Positions 27,593 to 39,401 of a DNA stretch of 64,000 bases are shown here, in pieces. The stretch is from Rotaria sordida (taxonomy: Eukaryota; Rotifera; Eurotatoria; Philodinida; Philodinidae), in the NCBI GenBank assembly GCA_905250125.1, contig CAJNOL010000901.1:24483-88482 (forward strand). The letters are read 5' to 3'. The notes under the pieces were generated by a model. It ran no database searches and was not told where the DNA came from. It saw only the letters and a program-made list of their open reading frames with translations. Each line of letters starts with the position of its first letter. Positions within the stretch are counted from its first letter, which is position 1. Made by a program: the position numbers and the translations under genes.

Positions 27593-29164
27593 AGGGGTAC
27601 TCAAGCTCAGCTCAAGCTCACAACTAATGAGTCGTTGAGAACGCTAACTGAGACGAACTGAACTGTTCGAACAGTTCATTTAAGCGAACTGACCTTTCTC
27701 ATACAGCTCATCTCACATGAGCTGAACTGTTCGAACAGCTCACTCGAACGAACCGACCTTTTTCAACAGCTCATTTCAAATGAGTCGAACTCTTCGAACA
27801 GCTCATTCAAACGAACCTAACTATTTCTAGGGGTACTCATAGGTTCTCGAGGGCTACCCTATAGGGGTGTCCATAGGTCCTCAAGTCCTATTACTGGGGG
27901 ATACCCTTGGGTCCTCAAGTCGTATTATTAGGGAGTACCCTTTGGCCCTCAAGTCCTATTATTGGGAGATGCCCTTGGATCTTCAAGTCCTATTATTGGG
28001 GGTGCCCTTGGGTCCTCAAGGACAAATGCCAAGGCTGTATTTTCGCTGTGTTTCACTGGGTAGGAGCCCATACATATACCCATCAATAGATAGAGCATCC
28101 TTGATAACCCTATGGTCGGCCCGAACATGTCTATCACTTGTCCTTACAATAAGAGAAAAAACGGTTTCTGAAATCTGATTGGTCTATTTTTGGACCAATC
28201 AAATGGCAGTATCCTATTTCTCATTGAGGGGACGGGTGGGCACCCCTACATATACCCATCAATCGATAGAGCATCCTCGATAACCCTATGGTTGGCCCGA
28301 ACATGGCTACGGGTTGTCGTTACAATAAGAGAAAAAACGGCTTCTGAAATCTGATTGGTCTATTTTTGGACCAATCAAATGATAGGATTCTATTTGTCAG
28401 TGATGGGATGGGTGGGCACCCCTACATATACTCATTAATTGATAGAGCATCCTCGATAACGCTATGATTGGCCCGAACATGCCTATCACTTATCCTTACA
28501 ATAAGAGAAAAAGAGGCTTCTGAGATTTGATTGGTCTATTTTTGGACCAATCATATGATAGGATTCTATTTCTCAATGATGGGACGGGTGGGCACCCCTA
28601 CATATGCCCATCAATCGATAGAGCACCCTTGAAAAGCCTATGATTCGCCCAAACATGCCCATCACTTGCCATCACAATAAAGGGAAAAAAATTTGAACCC
28701 GCTCGGGTACCTTCCGGTAGTAAGACTTGAGAACCCAAGAGTGCCCCCAATAGTAGGGCTTGAGGACTCAAGGGTATCGTCCTACAGTAGGGCTTGAGGA
28801 CCTATGCATCCCGTGTAGGGTAGCCCTGGGGGATCTATGGGTACCTCTACAGGGTAGCCCTTGAGGACCAATGGGTACCCCTACAGGGTAGCCCTTGTGG
28901 ACCTATGGATACCTCTACAGGGTAGCCCTTGTGGACCTATGGGTACCCCTACAAAAAGTTGAGTTCGTTTGAATGAGCTGTTCTAAAAGTTCAGCTCATA
29001 TGAAATGAGCTGTTTCAAAAGTTCGGTTCGTTCAGATGAGCTGTTCTAACAGTTCAGCTCATATGAAATGAGCTGTTTCAAAAGTTCGGTTCGTTCAAAT
29101 GAGCTGTTTGAACAGTTCTTTCGCTGATTTGAACGGAGTTCGTGAGCTGAGCTTGCGTACCCCT
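27593..29164. mobile_element. Composite foldback element with AGGGGTAC ends
   Basis: The ends are inverted: AGGGGTACTCAAGCTCAGCT on the left, and on the right the reverse complement of AGGGGTACGCAAGCTCAGCT. Each end region consists of repeats of GAGCTGTTCGAAC-type words, inward of which lie repeats around GGGTAGCCCTTGAGGACC in opposite orientations in the two halves. The centre holds a 176-bp tandem array. No transposase is present. Its GC content is well above that of the flanks. Confidence 0.75.
28045..28690. repeat. 176-bp tandem array, about 3.6 copies
   Basis: The word ACATAT(A/G)C(C/T)CAT starts at 28072, 28248, 28424 and 28600, an exact 176-bp spacing. Each full unit carries GATTGGTC...GACCAATC (28177, 28353, 28529), a hairpin with 8-bp arms. 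The last unit is partial. The array sits in the centre of the foldback element 27593-29164. Confidence 0.9.
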
Positions 29165-29890
29165 AATCGAGATGCATGCTAAGACAAAACTCGAGCGTAA
29201 CAGAATCGTACGCAGTTTCCACGATTTTTACAGAAACTTGAAGAAATATCGAGTACAGTTCTGAAGCTTGGACTATACCTATGCCTAGCCAGAGCAGTCG
29301 TCCCGAAATACATTTGCTGCGAGCGCTGCGGTCAAGTCCGAGACTGATACTGTAACTGAGAAGGTGGCCAAACTCTGAGTGCAGTTTGAAGCCGAGACTT
29401 AAGCTGAGGACATTAATCGACTGCAACTATAACGAAGACAAGTAGCAGTCCGTGAAAAACTCCGGGATGGATGCAGAACGGAGAGTGAAACCCGAGCAAA
29501 AAGTTAAGCTCGGCAGAGCCCATATCACACACAGCCTGTCTGATAGACCCTGGGATCAGGTCTGAAGTCGATGATGTAACCAACAATGCGACTGGGAGTG
29601 TGAGTCGCGTCTAAAGCTAAATGACCACTGAGATTGGTAGAAGAACGGCGATTTGAACTGTGACATAAACGAAAATCACGATCGGTATAGGAATCGTAAT
29701 CAAGACAAGGATATATACAGCGACGGGGACAGGAACTTGAACGAAGATGGTGGTCGAGACAGATATTGCAACTGAGACTTGGGTTGATGTTGTGATCGAG
29801 AACAATTCTGGATGAGAACTAATATTGGTACTAAGGCCAAGGCTGCATCTGAGTCTCGATGTATGATGAGGAATATGGCCATAGGCACGA
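29165..29890. repeat. Degenerate hexamer/minisatellite tract, GC-richer than its flanks
   Basis: The plus strand repeats GARACNG-like words (for example GAGACT, GAACTG, GAGACTTG) for about 700 bp, so one reverse frame reads as an alternating Val/Ile-rich peptide. The pattern is that of an eroded short tandem repeat and not of a gene. It begins directly at the right end of the preceding foldback element. Confidence 0.5.
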
Positions 29891-29899
29891 AATGCTTTC

Positions 29900-30954
29900 A
29901 GAAGTAACGTTAAAAACTAATATTTTATCTCATATGTAGAAGGGATGTTTGAAGCTTGATTCCAATAGGATCAATGGTATTTAGCAGCATACCATTGCTT
30001 GTGAAGCCTTAATATTTTATCTACCTTGTACAACGATGAAGAAAAAAAAACAAATTAAGCCGTGGTATAGTGCACATTTTTTTCAACCTTCAATTTATTC
30101 TCTCTCTCTCTTCGTCGATTAAGCTTCTCGAGCAGTGAATGAGAGAACAGGCAAAACAACGATAATATAGGTATGAAAAAAAAATATCTCAATAATATAT
30201 GATCATGCGCCATTGTATTTATACGGATGAATACACAAAAGCAGATTTATTTTACGACGCACACATAGACAACGTAATGCTTTCATTTTTTTGCCCAGAA
30301 TAACTTCGATTCATTACACCATTATTCTGCTCGTCAGCAAAGAAGACTTCGCAAGAACACACTGAGGAAACGTAAGTTTTTTTGGAATTACATCCTCTTC
30401 AAACGACATTTTTCATTATCAGTATCCAATAGATTTTTCTATCCTTAAGTAATACCACTAACGAGTGAACATTCTCAAATGATCTGCTCCGTTTACATTC
30501 ATATTATCCCCATGCATAGAGAACCATTACATTAGAATAATCGCTAAAGGGTTCGTACTCTTGTTGAGATTTGGCCGAAATATCAAATTTTCAATGAATT
30601 TTTCTTCTAAGACGTTAGTTTTCGAGTAATATCATATCTTCGAAATTTGATCAAAAACTTTGTCAGTATGGAGGTCTTGCTATGACTAGCTCATATATAA
30701 AATTTCATTATTCTCGAACATTGCGTCGGTGACATATGAATTTTACAAAATATCAATGCTTTACATTGTGTACATCGATTTGATAGTACCTTTTTTTGAA
30801 AAATTTGTATTTCAAACATGCAATGTCTAAAAATGATAAAACTTTTTATATGAACTAGTATCGGCGCCAGAAGTCAGTGCATTCCGATGCGTTTTCAATA
30901 ACTTACGATAGGAACAAGTTAGAAACTTGCAATTTTCAGCAATCGATAGAAGAT
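29900..30954. other. Intergenic, nothing recognised
   Basis: No coding frame, RNA gene or array was noticed in this stretch of about 1 kb. Confidence 0.5.
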
Positions 30955-31760
30955 TAAAGGGGACACATTTTTATATAAAAACCAAGGTTTAAATAATCAG
31001 GCTGAGTAGGAGTGATAGTTGAATCACTGAAAGAACAGGCTCGTTATTAGGTGAAATTTCAGCAAAACAAGCTGAAGCTTTCAGCATATGTAGTCCCACT
31101 GTAGCTCAACATTTCCTGAAAATATCATCGACAAATCTTGTAATGACAAGAAATGGTGTGCCAATCATTATACTGATCTTACATAAGGCTCTCATTCACT
31201 CAATATATTAGAAAATGACCTCAAATTTTGTCTCAATAAATATCATAATCTAGACTTCACATCTATGCAATTATATCATACTTCGATTATATGAACGCGA
31301 AGAGACGGCGAACATATTACTAAGCTCTGCATTTCTCTTGAAAAAGGTGGGAAGATTTGTTTTAAAATACTTCCTGTATGAAAAACATTTGTTCGTCGAA
31401 TTTTAGCTATTTCCCTTCATTTCTACGACCAAAGTGTGATGTTATTGCATAGATATGAAGTCTAGATTATGATATTTATTGAGACAAAATTTGAGATCAT
31501 TTTCTAATATATTGAGTGAATGAGAGCCTTATGTAAGATCAGTATAATGATTGGCACACCATTTCTCGTCATTACAAGATTTGTCGATGATATTTTCAGG
31601 AAAGGTTGAGCTACAGTGGGACTACATATGCTGAAAGCTTCAGCTTGTTTTGCTGAAATTTCACCTAATAACGAGCCTATTCTTTCAGTGATTCAACTAT
31701 CACTCCTACTCAGCCTGATTATTCAAACCTTGGTTTTTATATAAAAATGTGTCCCCTTTA
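30955..31760. mobile_element. Foldback element, 806 bp, possible TA target duplication
   Basis: The left arm (30955 to about 31285) starts TAAAGGGGACACATTTTTAT. The right arm (about 31428-31760) is its reverse complement with few mismatches. The unique centre is about 140 bp. Both ends read TA outside AAGGGGAC, which would fit a TA duplication as made by Tc1/mariner/pogo-type transposases. No coding capacity. It lies flush against the 171-bp satellite. Confidence 0.8.
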
Positions 31761-33240
31761 GTCGGATTGCCATAGTGCAAATCAGTCAGCTTAAAAAACG
31801 AATTTTCAATTCTTTTCGCATGGTGAATCAGTGCCATCAAAAGTATTTCCACCCCCAACTTGTGCACGGGCTTGTTCTGGATTTCCTATTCACGTTCCAA
31901 GTACAATTCGACGAGCTCTATCGATTGGTATAATCAGTGCTCTGAAAAGTATTTTTACTCCCTGATTTGTCCACGATGTTGTTCCCAATTTCTTCGCCTT
32001 CTTGCAAGTACTACTCAACGAGCTCTATCGATTGGTTTAATCAAATTTCCATAGATGAAATCAGTCAGTCTGAAAGGCGACCTTCTCTTTCTTTTCTCAT
32101 GCAGAGTCAGCGTTCTCAAATTATTTCCACCCCGAATCCACCTACAGACTTGTTTCCGACTTCCTACTCTTGTTGCAAGTACTAATCGACGAGCTCTATC
32201 GATTGGTATAATCGGATTCCCTAGCTAAAATCAGTCAGCTTAAAAAAGCGACTTTTCGATTCTTTTCTCATGCAGAATCAGTGCACTGAAAACTGTTTCC
32301 ACCCAGATTTGTCCACGAACTTGTTCCCAATTCCATATTCTTATTCAAAGCACTACTGGACGAGGTCTATCCATTGGTATAATCAGATTCCCATAGCTAA
32401 AATCAGTCAGCTTAAAAAGCGATTTTTCCTTTCTGTTGTCATGGAGAATCAGCAATCGGAAATAAATTTCCGCGGCCGATTTGTCTGCGAATTTGTTCCG
32501 GATTTCTTATTGTTGTTCCACATACTACTCGACGAATTCTATCGATTCATATTATCAGATTCCCGTAGCTGAAATCAGTTAGCTTGAAAAGTGATTTTTT
32601 GGATTTTTCTCCATGTGGTCCAGTGAGCCTTCAAAGTATTTGTTGCATCCCGCAAGAGATGTGGCAGGAATTTGTTTCAAGTCTTCTATTGTTGTTCGAA
32701 GTAGATTTCGATGATCTCTGTCGCGATGTAGAATCAGGTTCTCGATTGGTGAAATTGGCCACTGGAAAGATTTATTTCTCGCTTCTTTATTTACGGAGAT
32801 TAAATACCTGTAAAAGTATTTCGTTGGTGGATTCGTTTAAAATATTGGTGCAAGTATGGTATTCTTGTTGCAATCACAACTCGACTATCTTTAGAAGCAA
32901 CAAGAATAGTGAATTTTTCACAAGTTACTCGACCGATCGCCGAAAGACATACTGGAAAGGTGAGGCGAATCGGCTGGAAAAATTCGGAAAGTCCATTTTT
33001 AACTCGCCGCTTTTCAGCTTTTATACATATGGTTACACAAATCGATAGAGCCCGTCGAGTTCTAGTTTGAAGAGGAATAGGAAAATTGGAAGAAGTTCCT
33101 TGAACTCGAGGACGGAAATAGTTCTCAGAGTAATTAGTCCCTGCGGAAAACGAAGCGAGAATCGGTTTTCGCGGTGGCAGATTTGATCTATTTAAAATCT
33201 AATTATATGAATCGATAGATCTCATGGAGTTCTAGTTGGA
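31761..33240. repeat. 171-bp satellite array, degenerate, partly inverted at the distal end
   Basis: The word GAGCTCTATCGATTGG or a close variant occurs at 31913, 32020, 32191, 32362, 32534 and 32712 (spacings 107, 171, 171, 172, 178). Units also share AATCAGTCAGCTTAAAAA and TTTCCACCC...TTGT words. At about 33041 and 33213 the core appears as the reverse complement (AATCGATAGA...), so orientation flips near 32.9 kb. Open frames within it arise from the repeat. Confidence 0.8.
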
Positions 33241-34300
33241 AGAAGAACAGAGCGTTTGGAACACGTTCCCGGACGAAATCGGAGTGAAAATAGTCGAATC
33301 TGCTGATCAGTTCACCTAGGTCAACTTTTAAACTTATTAAAGGTTTGACCAAAAGACAGTTAAGGATTATTCTGTAAGAACGATGTTGATTTTATATTTA
33401 ATAAAACCTAGTTGATTTATGATTTTTCTTCAAATCAGAAGATACCAACTTCTATTATAACTCGTTAGATAGCATTTTGCACGGACAACAAAATGCTATA
33501 ACTCTCAAAATTATTAAAGGCGAACAAAAGAAATGTCACGAGGTATACTGTCAAAATTTTGTTCATTTTATACGTAGCATATGAATGTTAGTGTAGGTTG
33601 TGGCGTACAAGTATGGTTGAAAAGCAGACCCACACCCAATAAGTCCTAGGCTAATTATCCAACAGAGCTCAGATAAGTTAGATCCCGATGGTGATATTAA
33701 TTGTTTATCATATTTGATGTCCTATTTGATTTTTGCAAATGAATGAAATGAATAGAAATGATATCATACATTTTAAAGATCTATTGAAACAGTATGTACG
33801 TTTTTTATTAGTGTTTTCAGTTTTTGAATTATATAAGTGATAGGATTGTGTCGTTTATCGAAAGTGTCACCTGACGAATTATGATGGAGGCTAGCTTCTT
33901 TTGATTTAAAAGAAAAAATGAATCAACTATGTTGTATTAAATATAATATTAACATCGTTTTTACAGCACGGTCCTTGACTTTTTTTTGGTCCGACTTTAG
34001 TGGTTTTAAATATGACAGAGCTTGTTGAATTGTGCTTGAAACACATGAAGCCAGTATTAGAACATATTCAAGGAGCAATTTGCGCTAAAAAAGACCGGAT
34101 CTAGACCCAACATAAGCCACATTCCACAAGACTCGAAATTTAGCAAAAAGTGCTATTTTTTATTCCATTTGGCTTCAGAATGTTTCTGCACACTATACGA
34201 TGTCGAGCTCTGCACCATAGAAGACTGAGTATTTTTCATGATCTTTATTACATCGTGTTCCGATTGGCGCAAGGCTCATTCTAATATTTTCGTATTTTGA
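33241..34300. other. Intergenic, nothing firm
   Basis: Around 33966 a CGGTCCTTGACTTTTTTTTG stretch followed by GTCCGAC hints at the end of a mariner-type element, but no partner end or transposase frame was found. The rest is unremarkable. Confidence 0.4.
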
Positions 34301-34309
34301 TTCGTCTGT

Positions 34310-34500
34310 CCATAGTCGGAGAGAGTAAAAATCAGAGAGCGAGAAAAAAAGATAAAAATAACGGACTGTGAGAAAGAAAATAAGAGAGAGGAGAGAGAGA
34401 GAGAGAAATTAAGAGAGAAACAGAAAATTATGGAGCGAGAAAAGGAGAGAAAATAAGAGCAAGAGAAACATAAGAGCCGCAGGTATAAAAGCGACAAACA
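34310..34500 (+). repeat. Purine-rich (GA)n tract
   Basis: Nearly all plus-strand bases are A or G, with a pure (GA)n core near 34384-34407. It is a polypurine/polypyrimidine simple sequence. Confidence 0.8.
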
Positions 34501-34992
34501 TTGTTGATAATTTCATCTTTCGAAAATAAACGATACGAGTCAAGCAAGCAAAAAGTAAATGTTATATTTGAGTTACTGAATTGGTGGGTAATTTTAATTC
34601 GCGAAAGTTTGAAAACTTATGCATCTATATCTGGATAAAGATATAGAGACATAGAGATATGAGTCTATCGGCTTTTTGATTTCAAACTGAATTTTGAGGA
34701 AAAAAACGTTCCCTTTTAAATAACAGAATGGGAGACGGGGCTACGGCTGCTCAAAAGACAACCATTTTCTTCAAACCAAACACGCGGCGTATAAATTTCA
34801 CAGTCTCATGAATCTTTTAATCGTTCATGAATGGCTCACAATCGACCGCATTAACAAACTCTCTCCAATACGCACCCACTACGCTAGTAACTACTGATAC
34901 CTCGAACTCCAACATAATACCTCAAAATAGCTTATAAATTTTCAATCTTCTCAACAAACACGGCAATATAATAATATGGCTATACAGATATG

Positions 34993-35340
34993 TATATGCC
35001 CCTTTTCTTAAAACGAGAGGACTAGAGACGCATGAGGAGACTAAAGAATTTTGAATTTATGTGTGCAAGTATATGCCCCCTTTTTTCTTAGGATGGGAGC
35101 ACTAGGGCGCTTGAGGGGACCAAAGAATTGTGAATGCATATATGCATGTATACGCCCCCCTTTTTCTTTGGGATAAGGGGACTAGGGAGACTAAAGAATT
35201 CTGAATTCAAATACGCATCTATATGCCCTTCTTTTTTTTTTGGATGGGCGGACTAAAGAATTTTGAATTCATTTATATGTATATATGACTTCAGAATTCT
35301 TTGGTTCTCCCAAGTCCCCCTAATCTCCCCATTCTAAAAA
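34993..35340. repeat. Tandem repeat with period of about 75 bp, four copies
   Basis: TATATGCCCC-like words start at 34993, 35070, 35149 and 35220, each followed by a T-run, GGGGACTAG.G and CTAAAGAATTNTGAAT. The tract ends with an inverted partial unit (AGAATTCTTTGGTT, then CCCCATTCT). Confidence 0.75.
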
Positions 35341-35362
35341 ACAAGGGGAGGGACAAACAACT

Positions 35363-35795
35363 AAAATATACTAAAAGATGCAGGGTGAAAAGCTCCACGA
35401 TTTATATAAGACTACTTACCTTATAGTTGCACTTTTTGTTTTCAAAAGGAACAAAGTTTTGAGGGGTCAAATTATGAGCTTTGTAAAAATTGGTCGCAGA
35501 GAATTTTCCTTCTTTTGCAAACAATTACAGTAAGTTTTTACTGTGAAGACTGTAGATCTTTCTGCGCTGCATCTTGTGATGTATTTTGTTTTCTTTTGAT
35601 AATGCATTTCAGATGACGAAACGATGAAATAACAAAAAATGAATTCGCTGTGTATCAAAAACATTATCAATTTCCCATGGTCGAAATTTGATTGCCCAAA
35701 ATTTTGTCCATTTTGAAAACGAAAAGTGCAACTATAATGTAAGTAATCTTATGTAAATTGTAGAGCTTTTCACGCCACATTTTATGGTATATTTT
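35363..35795. mobile_element. Foldback element, 433 bp
   Basis: Left arm 35363 to about 35450 (AAAATATAC..., GGTGAAAAGCTC, TTGCACTTTTTGTTTTCAAA) and right arm about 35712-35795 are reverse complements with minor indels, around a unique centre of about 260 bp. Non-autonomous. Confidence 0.75.
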
Positions 35796-35898
35796 ACTTA
35801 TTAATACAATGTATTAAGAGATTGTATACTGCATTGTGAAACTTAGTAGAGCATAAATGATAACGAAAAACGTCTTATCGAAAATTTATTATCACGAT

Positions 35899-35983
35899 AT
35901 TAGTTGAAGTATGATCAAGTAGCATAGAAAAATAGAGCATTCTTCTCTCTATTAGACTGTATAGAAAGAAAATTTCTTAAAAC
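35899..35983. mobile_element. Partial copy of the foldback family seen at 972-1682
   Basis: TATTAGTTGAAGTATGATCA, then AGCATAGAAA and ...AGAAAATTTCTTAA match the last 85 bp of the right arm of the 972-1682 element, in the same orientation and with small deletions. No opposite arm was found nearby. Confidence 0.6.
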
Positions 35984-36390
35984 TTACTCTATGGTTAAGT
36001 AACGCGGAAATATGAACTTTTGGTATACCATAAGTGCTACGGAAAACGTGCGAAAAGTACCTCATAGTGGATTTTGTTTCCTTCTATTCTTGTCAATTGT
36101 TTACGGAACTCGGATGATGTTTCCAGTAAATATCGTATTCATTAAGGTCTACACAGCTGGCTAATCGAAGATTTTGGAAACAGACTACAAAAGATTCTTA
36201 GTACTCTTTATCAAAATGACAATTCTATTTATTCCACATTACCAACCAGCTGACATGAATATGTATTCTTGTCGGTGGCTTAGTCTGAGCGATTAAGAGC
36301 TTATGTAATTTCGAAATAAATACAAGCGACTCGTTTATAACTATTGTTATTCATTTATAGTGTTGCATGTAAGAAATATCATCAATTTAG

Positions 36391-37366
36391 ATGGATGCTC
36401 CCACAGTACAAGCAAATGCATATATTCTTCAAAATCTTGTCAATTTCATCTTTGTACATGAGCGACTTCTTAAAGAATTTGGTGCGATTAAAATTCAGCT
36501 AACCTCTGAATGTATTCTAGCATTGAAGAAACGTAAAATTTCACCGCGGTGTATAAATATCCAAAAGGTTACAAAAATTGACGAAGATGAACTTATTTAT
36601 TCTGTCCACAAAAGCGAAAGTACCGGCATACGCACTCAACAAGAACCATCAGTAATGAATGAAGCAACTTTTTGGTCTTCATTGTCTCGTTCGAATTCTA
36701 AACTTAATCGATCTGATATTTCCATTTTACCAAATAAAAGTTTCTTCTATCCTAAATATCATCGAAAATATTTCGACATTCATCGTTTGCCTAAACAATC
36801 ACTACTCAAATTAGCTGGCAGAAATGTGACTGATCAAATTCTTCCTTGTTTAGCAAGAGCATATGGACCAGGTGCTATTTTTCCATTAGCTTGTGCTCGA
36901 CAGCGCCTTTTCTCGTTAGTCTACCATCACGAAGGTGGTGCTCGTCATTGGTATATTATTCCTGCCCGTGAACGAGACAATCTTGAAAAAATATTTGAAC
37001 GAAAAAAGTCTTCAATTTGTCTCGAACATAAAGAATTACTTATTGATCCTTCCGTACTTGATAAACATCATATTCAGTACCATCGAATCATCCAGTATCC
37101 GAACGAGTTTGTAGTTTGTGCAGCTGGTGCTTTAGCACAGAGTTTTAGTGAAAGTGCAAGTTGGAGTGAATCGATCGTCTTTGCTTTGCCTAGTTGGATT
37201 GAAGACGGTCATGCAACTGCTCAAAATTCAACATGTCAATGCAATATTAAAGTTTCTTCTCTACCACACACAATCGATGCTAGTTTATTTAGAATTGAAC
37301 TTATACAGAAATATATTTCCACACATCTTAATATTGTCAATTATGGCAAAACATCTGATATCGAAG
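36391..37366 (+). CDS. JARID2-like JmjN/JmjC protein, exon 1; iron ligands absent
   Basis: 325 codons from the ATG, closed by a donor (GAAG|GTTAGT, phase 1). Residues about 30-65 (FGAIKI..., ISPRCINIQ) resemble the JmjN segment of the JARID/KDM5 group, and 155-270 fit the second half of a JmjC domain: HWYIIPARERDNLEKIF, LLIDPSVL, QYPNEFVVC, W269. On an ungapped alignment the three Fe(II) ligands of active demethylases fall at Ala167, Ala169 and Ala249, so the domain should be catalytically dead, as is known for JARID2, the PRC2 accessory protein. The ARID between JmjN and JmjC is missing, and no C5HC2 finger follows. Whether it acts with a Polycomb complex is inference. The ATG directly follows an acceptor-like TTTAG, so an untranslated first exon is possible. 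It joins in phase to the exon at 41038. Confidence 0.7.
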
Positions 37367-38906
37367 GTTAGTCATCGAACGAAGAAATTCATCACCTACT
37401 ATTTTACAAGATTTTAGATAATGACAGCATGAATATCGTCACCATGGCGAAAATATCAAATGGTAAGATACATTAACTTAATAGTATCTGTTTATAACAA
37501 CATTTTGACATACCTTTCCTCTTCTTAGAATTCTCTCTAAAAGTGACAATACTCCCCATAATTCCGTGCTTATTAGAAAAAAGAAGATTTTCACAAGAAA
37601 CATTTTCGATATTCAAGGTCATCTAGATGCAAATCAGATATGGCGTTAACTATAAGAGTAATTTCTTTGGTAATCATTCGAAAAAAATGAGTCTAATATG
37701 AGTTCTTGAAAAAGAACTACTGAAAACAGCGTTGATTCTTTCGATTAAAGATACGATAGTTACTTGTTTTGGATCATTTCATTATTGAATATCCTGCCAT
37801 AGGTATTTACCTTCAATGATTATAACATTTGGATACTTAAGAAATATCGAAAGTAATCAAAGTCTGATTACATATAGGATATTATCTATTTCATATAATT
37901 AAATATTAAATATGAGCCAGATCATTTGTTATCTAAGCGATAAATAAAAAGTTGTTTGTTTGCCAAAAAAGCATTTTATCATCATACGTAAAACGATATT
38001 AAAATCGTAAATCAAACGGAGAGTTCTATTAATCTTTAGAAAGCAAAAATATCGATCGGTATACTTTCAACACATTTTACTGATGTAGACATGCATCAGT
38101 TATGTGAATACGTCTTCAGCTAACAAGCAGAAATGAATCGAGATTATATTTGACATTGAATCGTTCAAGTTTCAGTATTTTAAGCAAAAAAAGTTCCTTT
38201 TCTTTGTTCAAAGGAATACTATTTAATGATATTTCGTCATTTTCTTATGAGAGGAAAAGAAAAACAAAAAAAAAGAGTTTCTTCCTCCCAAACTATGAAC
38301 ATTTTAATCTAGAAAGCTGAAAGAAACTGATAATGGCAAGTTTATTTATAAAGTAAACTTTCTTCGTTATACTTATGAGACGATCCTTCAATATACAGAA
38401 GATCTTTCAAACTGTCAATAAAGTGAATGAAAAATTTTAAGCTGTGAACATAAATCTTACAAAATATAGAGCAATAGTTGAATTTGTGTCACGCCTTCAT
38501 CATATTCAATCTTTCACTGTTTTCCTGATGAAAACACGACTTTTATGTCTTTCATAATGTACTATAGTACCAATGAAAATATGTTTATATCACCTACTTA
38601 CAGAAATGCAGCAGACAACAATTATTGTCATACATATAGATCTTCAATATCGATAGTTTTAATTAATTTCGACTTGATTTTATTTTTGGTAAAGGTTTAA
38701 TTTTGTCTACCATGAACCCAATAACAAATGTGTTACCACTTGTATGATTTGATACCATGAAAATTTGAAGTTCTCCAGGTGGGTTTAAACGGAGGCAGTA
38801 ACGGCGTCGTTGACGATAAAAATACTATCATAAAGACATCGTTCATCTACAGTTTACTCTTGCTTGTAGACCTTTTTTCCCTTAACATTAATAAAGCAAA
38901 TATTCT

Positions 38907-39175
38907 TATTCAATAAAATTTATGTTTAGTTGTAGACTATGTTGTTCATAAAAGTCTAAATTGAAACAAGATTTTATTTAATAAAATTGGAATTTACTTT
39001 TGAACACCGTTATTCATCATAATCTAAATAAGAAAATTTTTATTTAATAAAATTTTATGTTTATTTTTGTACGAGGTTGTTCAAAATAATTTAGACAAAA
39101 AAAGCTTGTTGAGTAAAACTAGACTGATTCTTCGCCGATGTTTCTCATATTAATCTGAATAAATGTAAAGGTTGC
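38907..39175. repeat. Degenerate tandem repeat of about 66 bp, four copies, intronic
   Basis: TAATAAAATT or variants start at 38911, 38980, 39045 and 39111, each followed 30-40 bp later by GTTGTTCAT/GTTATTCAT-like words and a CTAAAT/TTTAGA word. It lies inside the long first intron of the JmjC/RRM gene. Confidence 0.55.
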
Positions 39176-39401
39176 ACTAATGTTAAATACGGTATTAAAC
39201 CTGAGTATCAGTAAAAATTAGAGAAAATCCGTAAATCACTTTAATCCTTTCGGGATGAAACATTATTTCTATTAAAAAATTGTTTCTTTTCATTAGTTTA
39301 TTGAATCTGACTCAGATTTTTCCTATAAAAACTTCATGCTATTCAAAGAAATAATTGTTATCATGTGTTACGCAAAAAGCTAGCTTCATCCACACATCCT
39401 T

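Noticed and set aside
27867..28178. Overlapping plus and minus open frames of 60-103 codons
   Set aside because: They lie wholly inside the minisatellite and 176-bp repeats of the foldback element; the repeated peptide words follow from the DNA repeat.
29617..29888. Val/Ile-rich frames that look like membrane segments
   Set aside because: The alternation comes from the degenerate hexamer repeat on the opposite strand.
31860..33048. A series of plus-strand frames, the longest 154 codons
   Set aside because: They coincide with 171-bp satellite units and their frames shift from unit to unit; no domain is seen.
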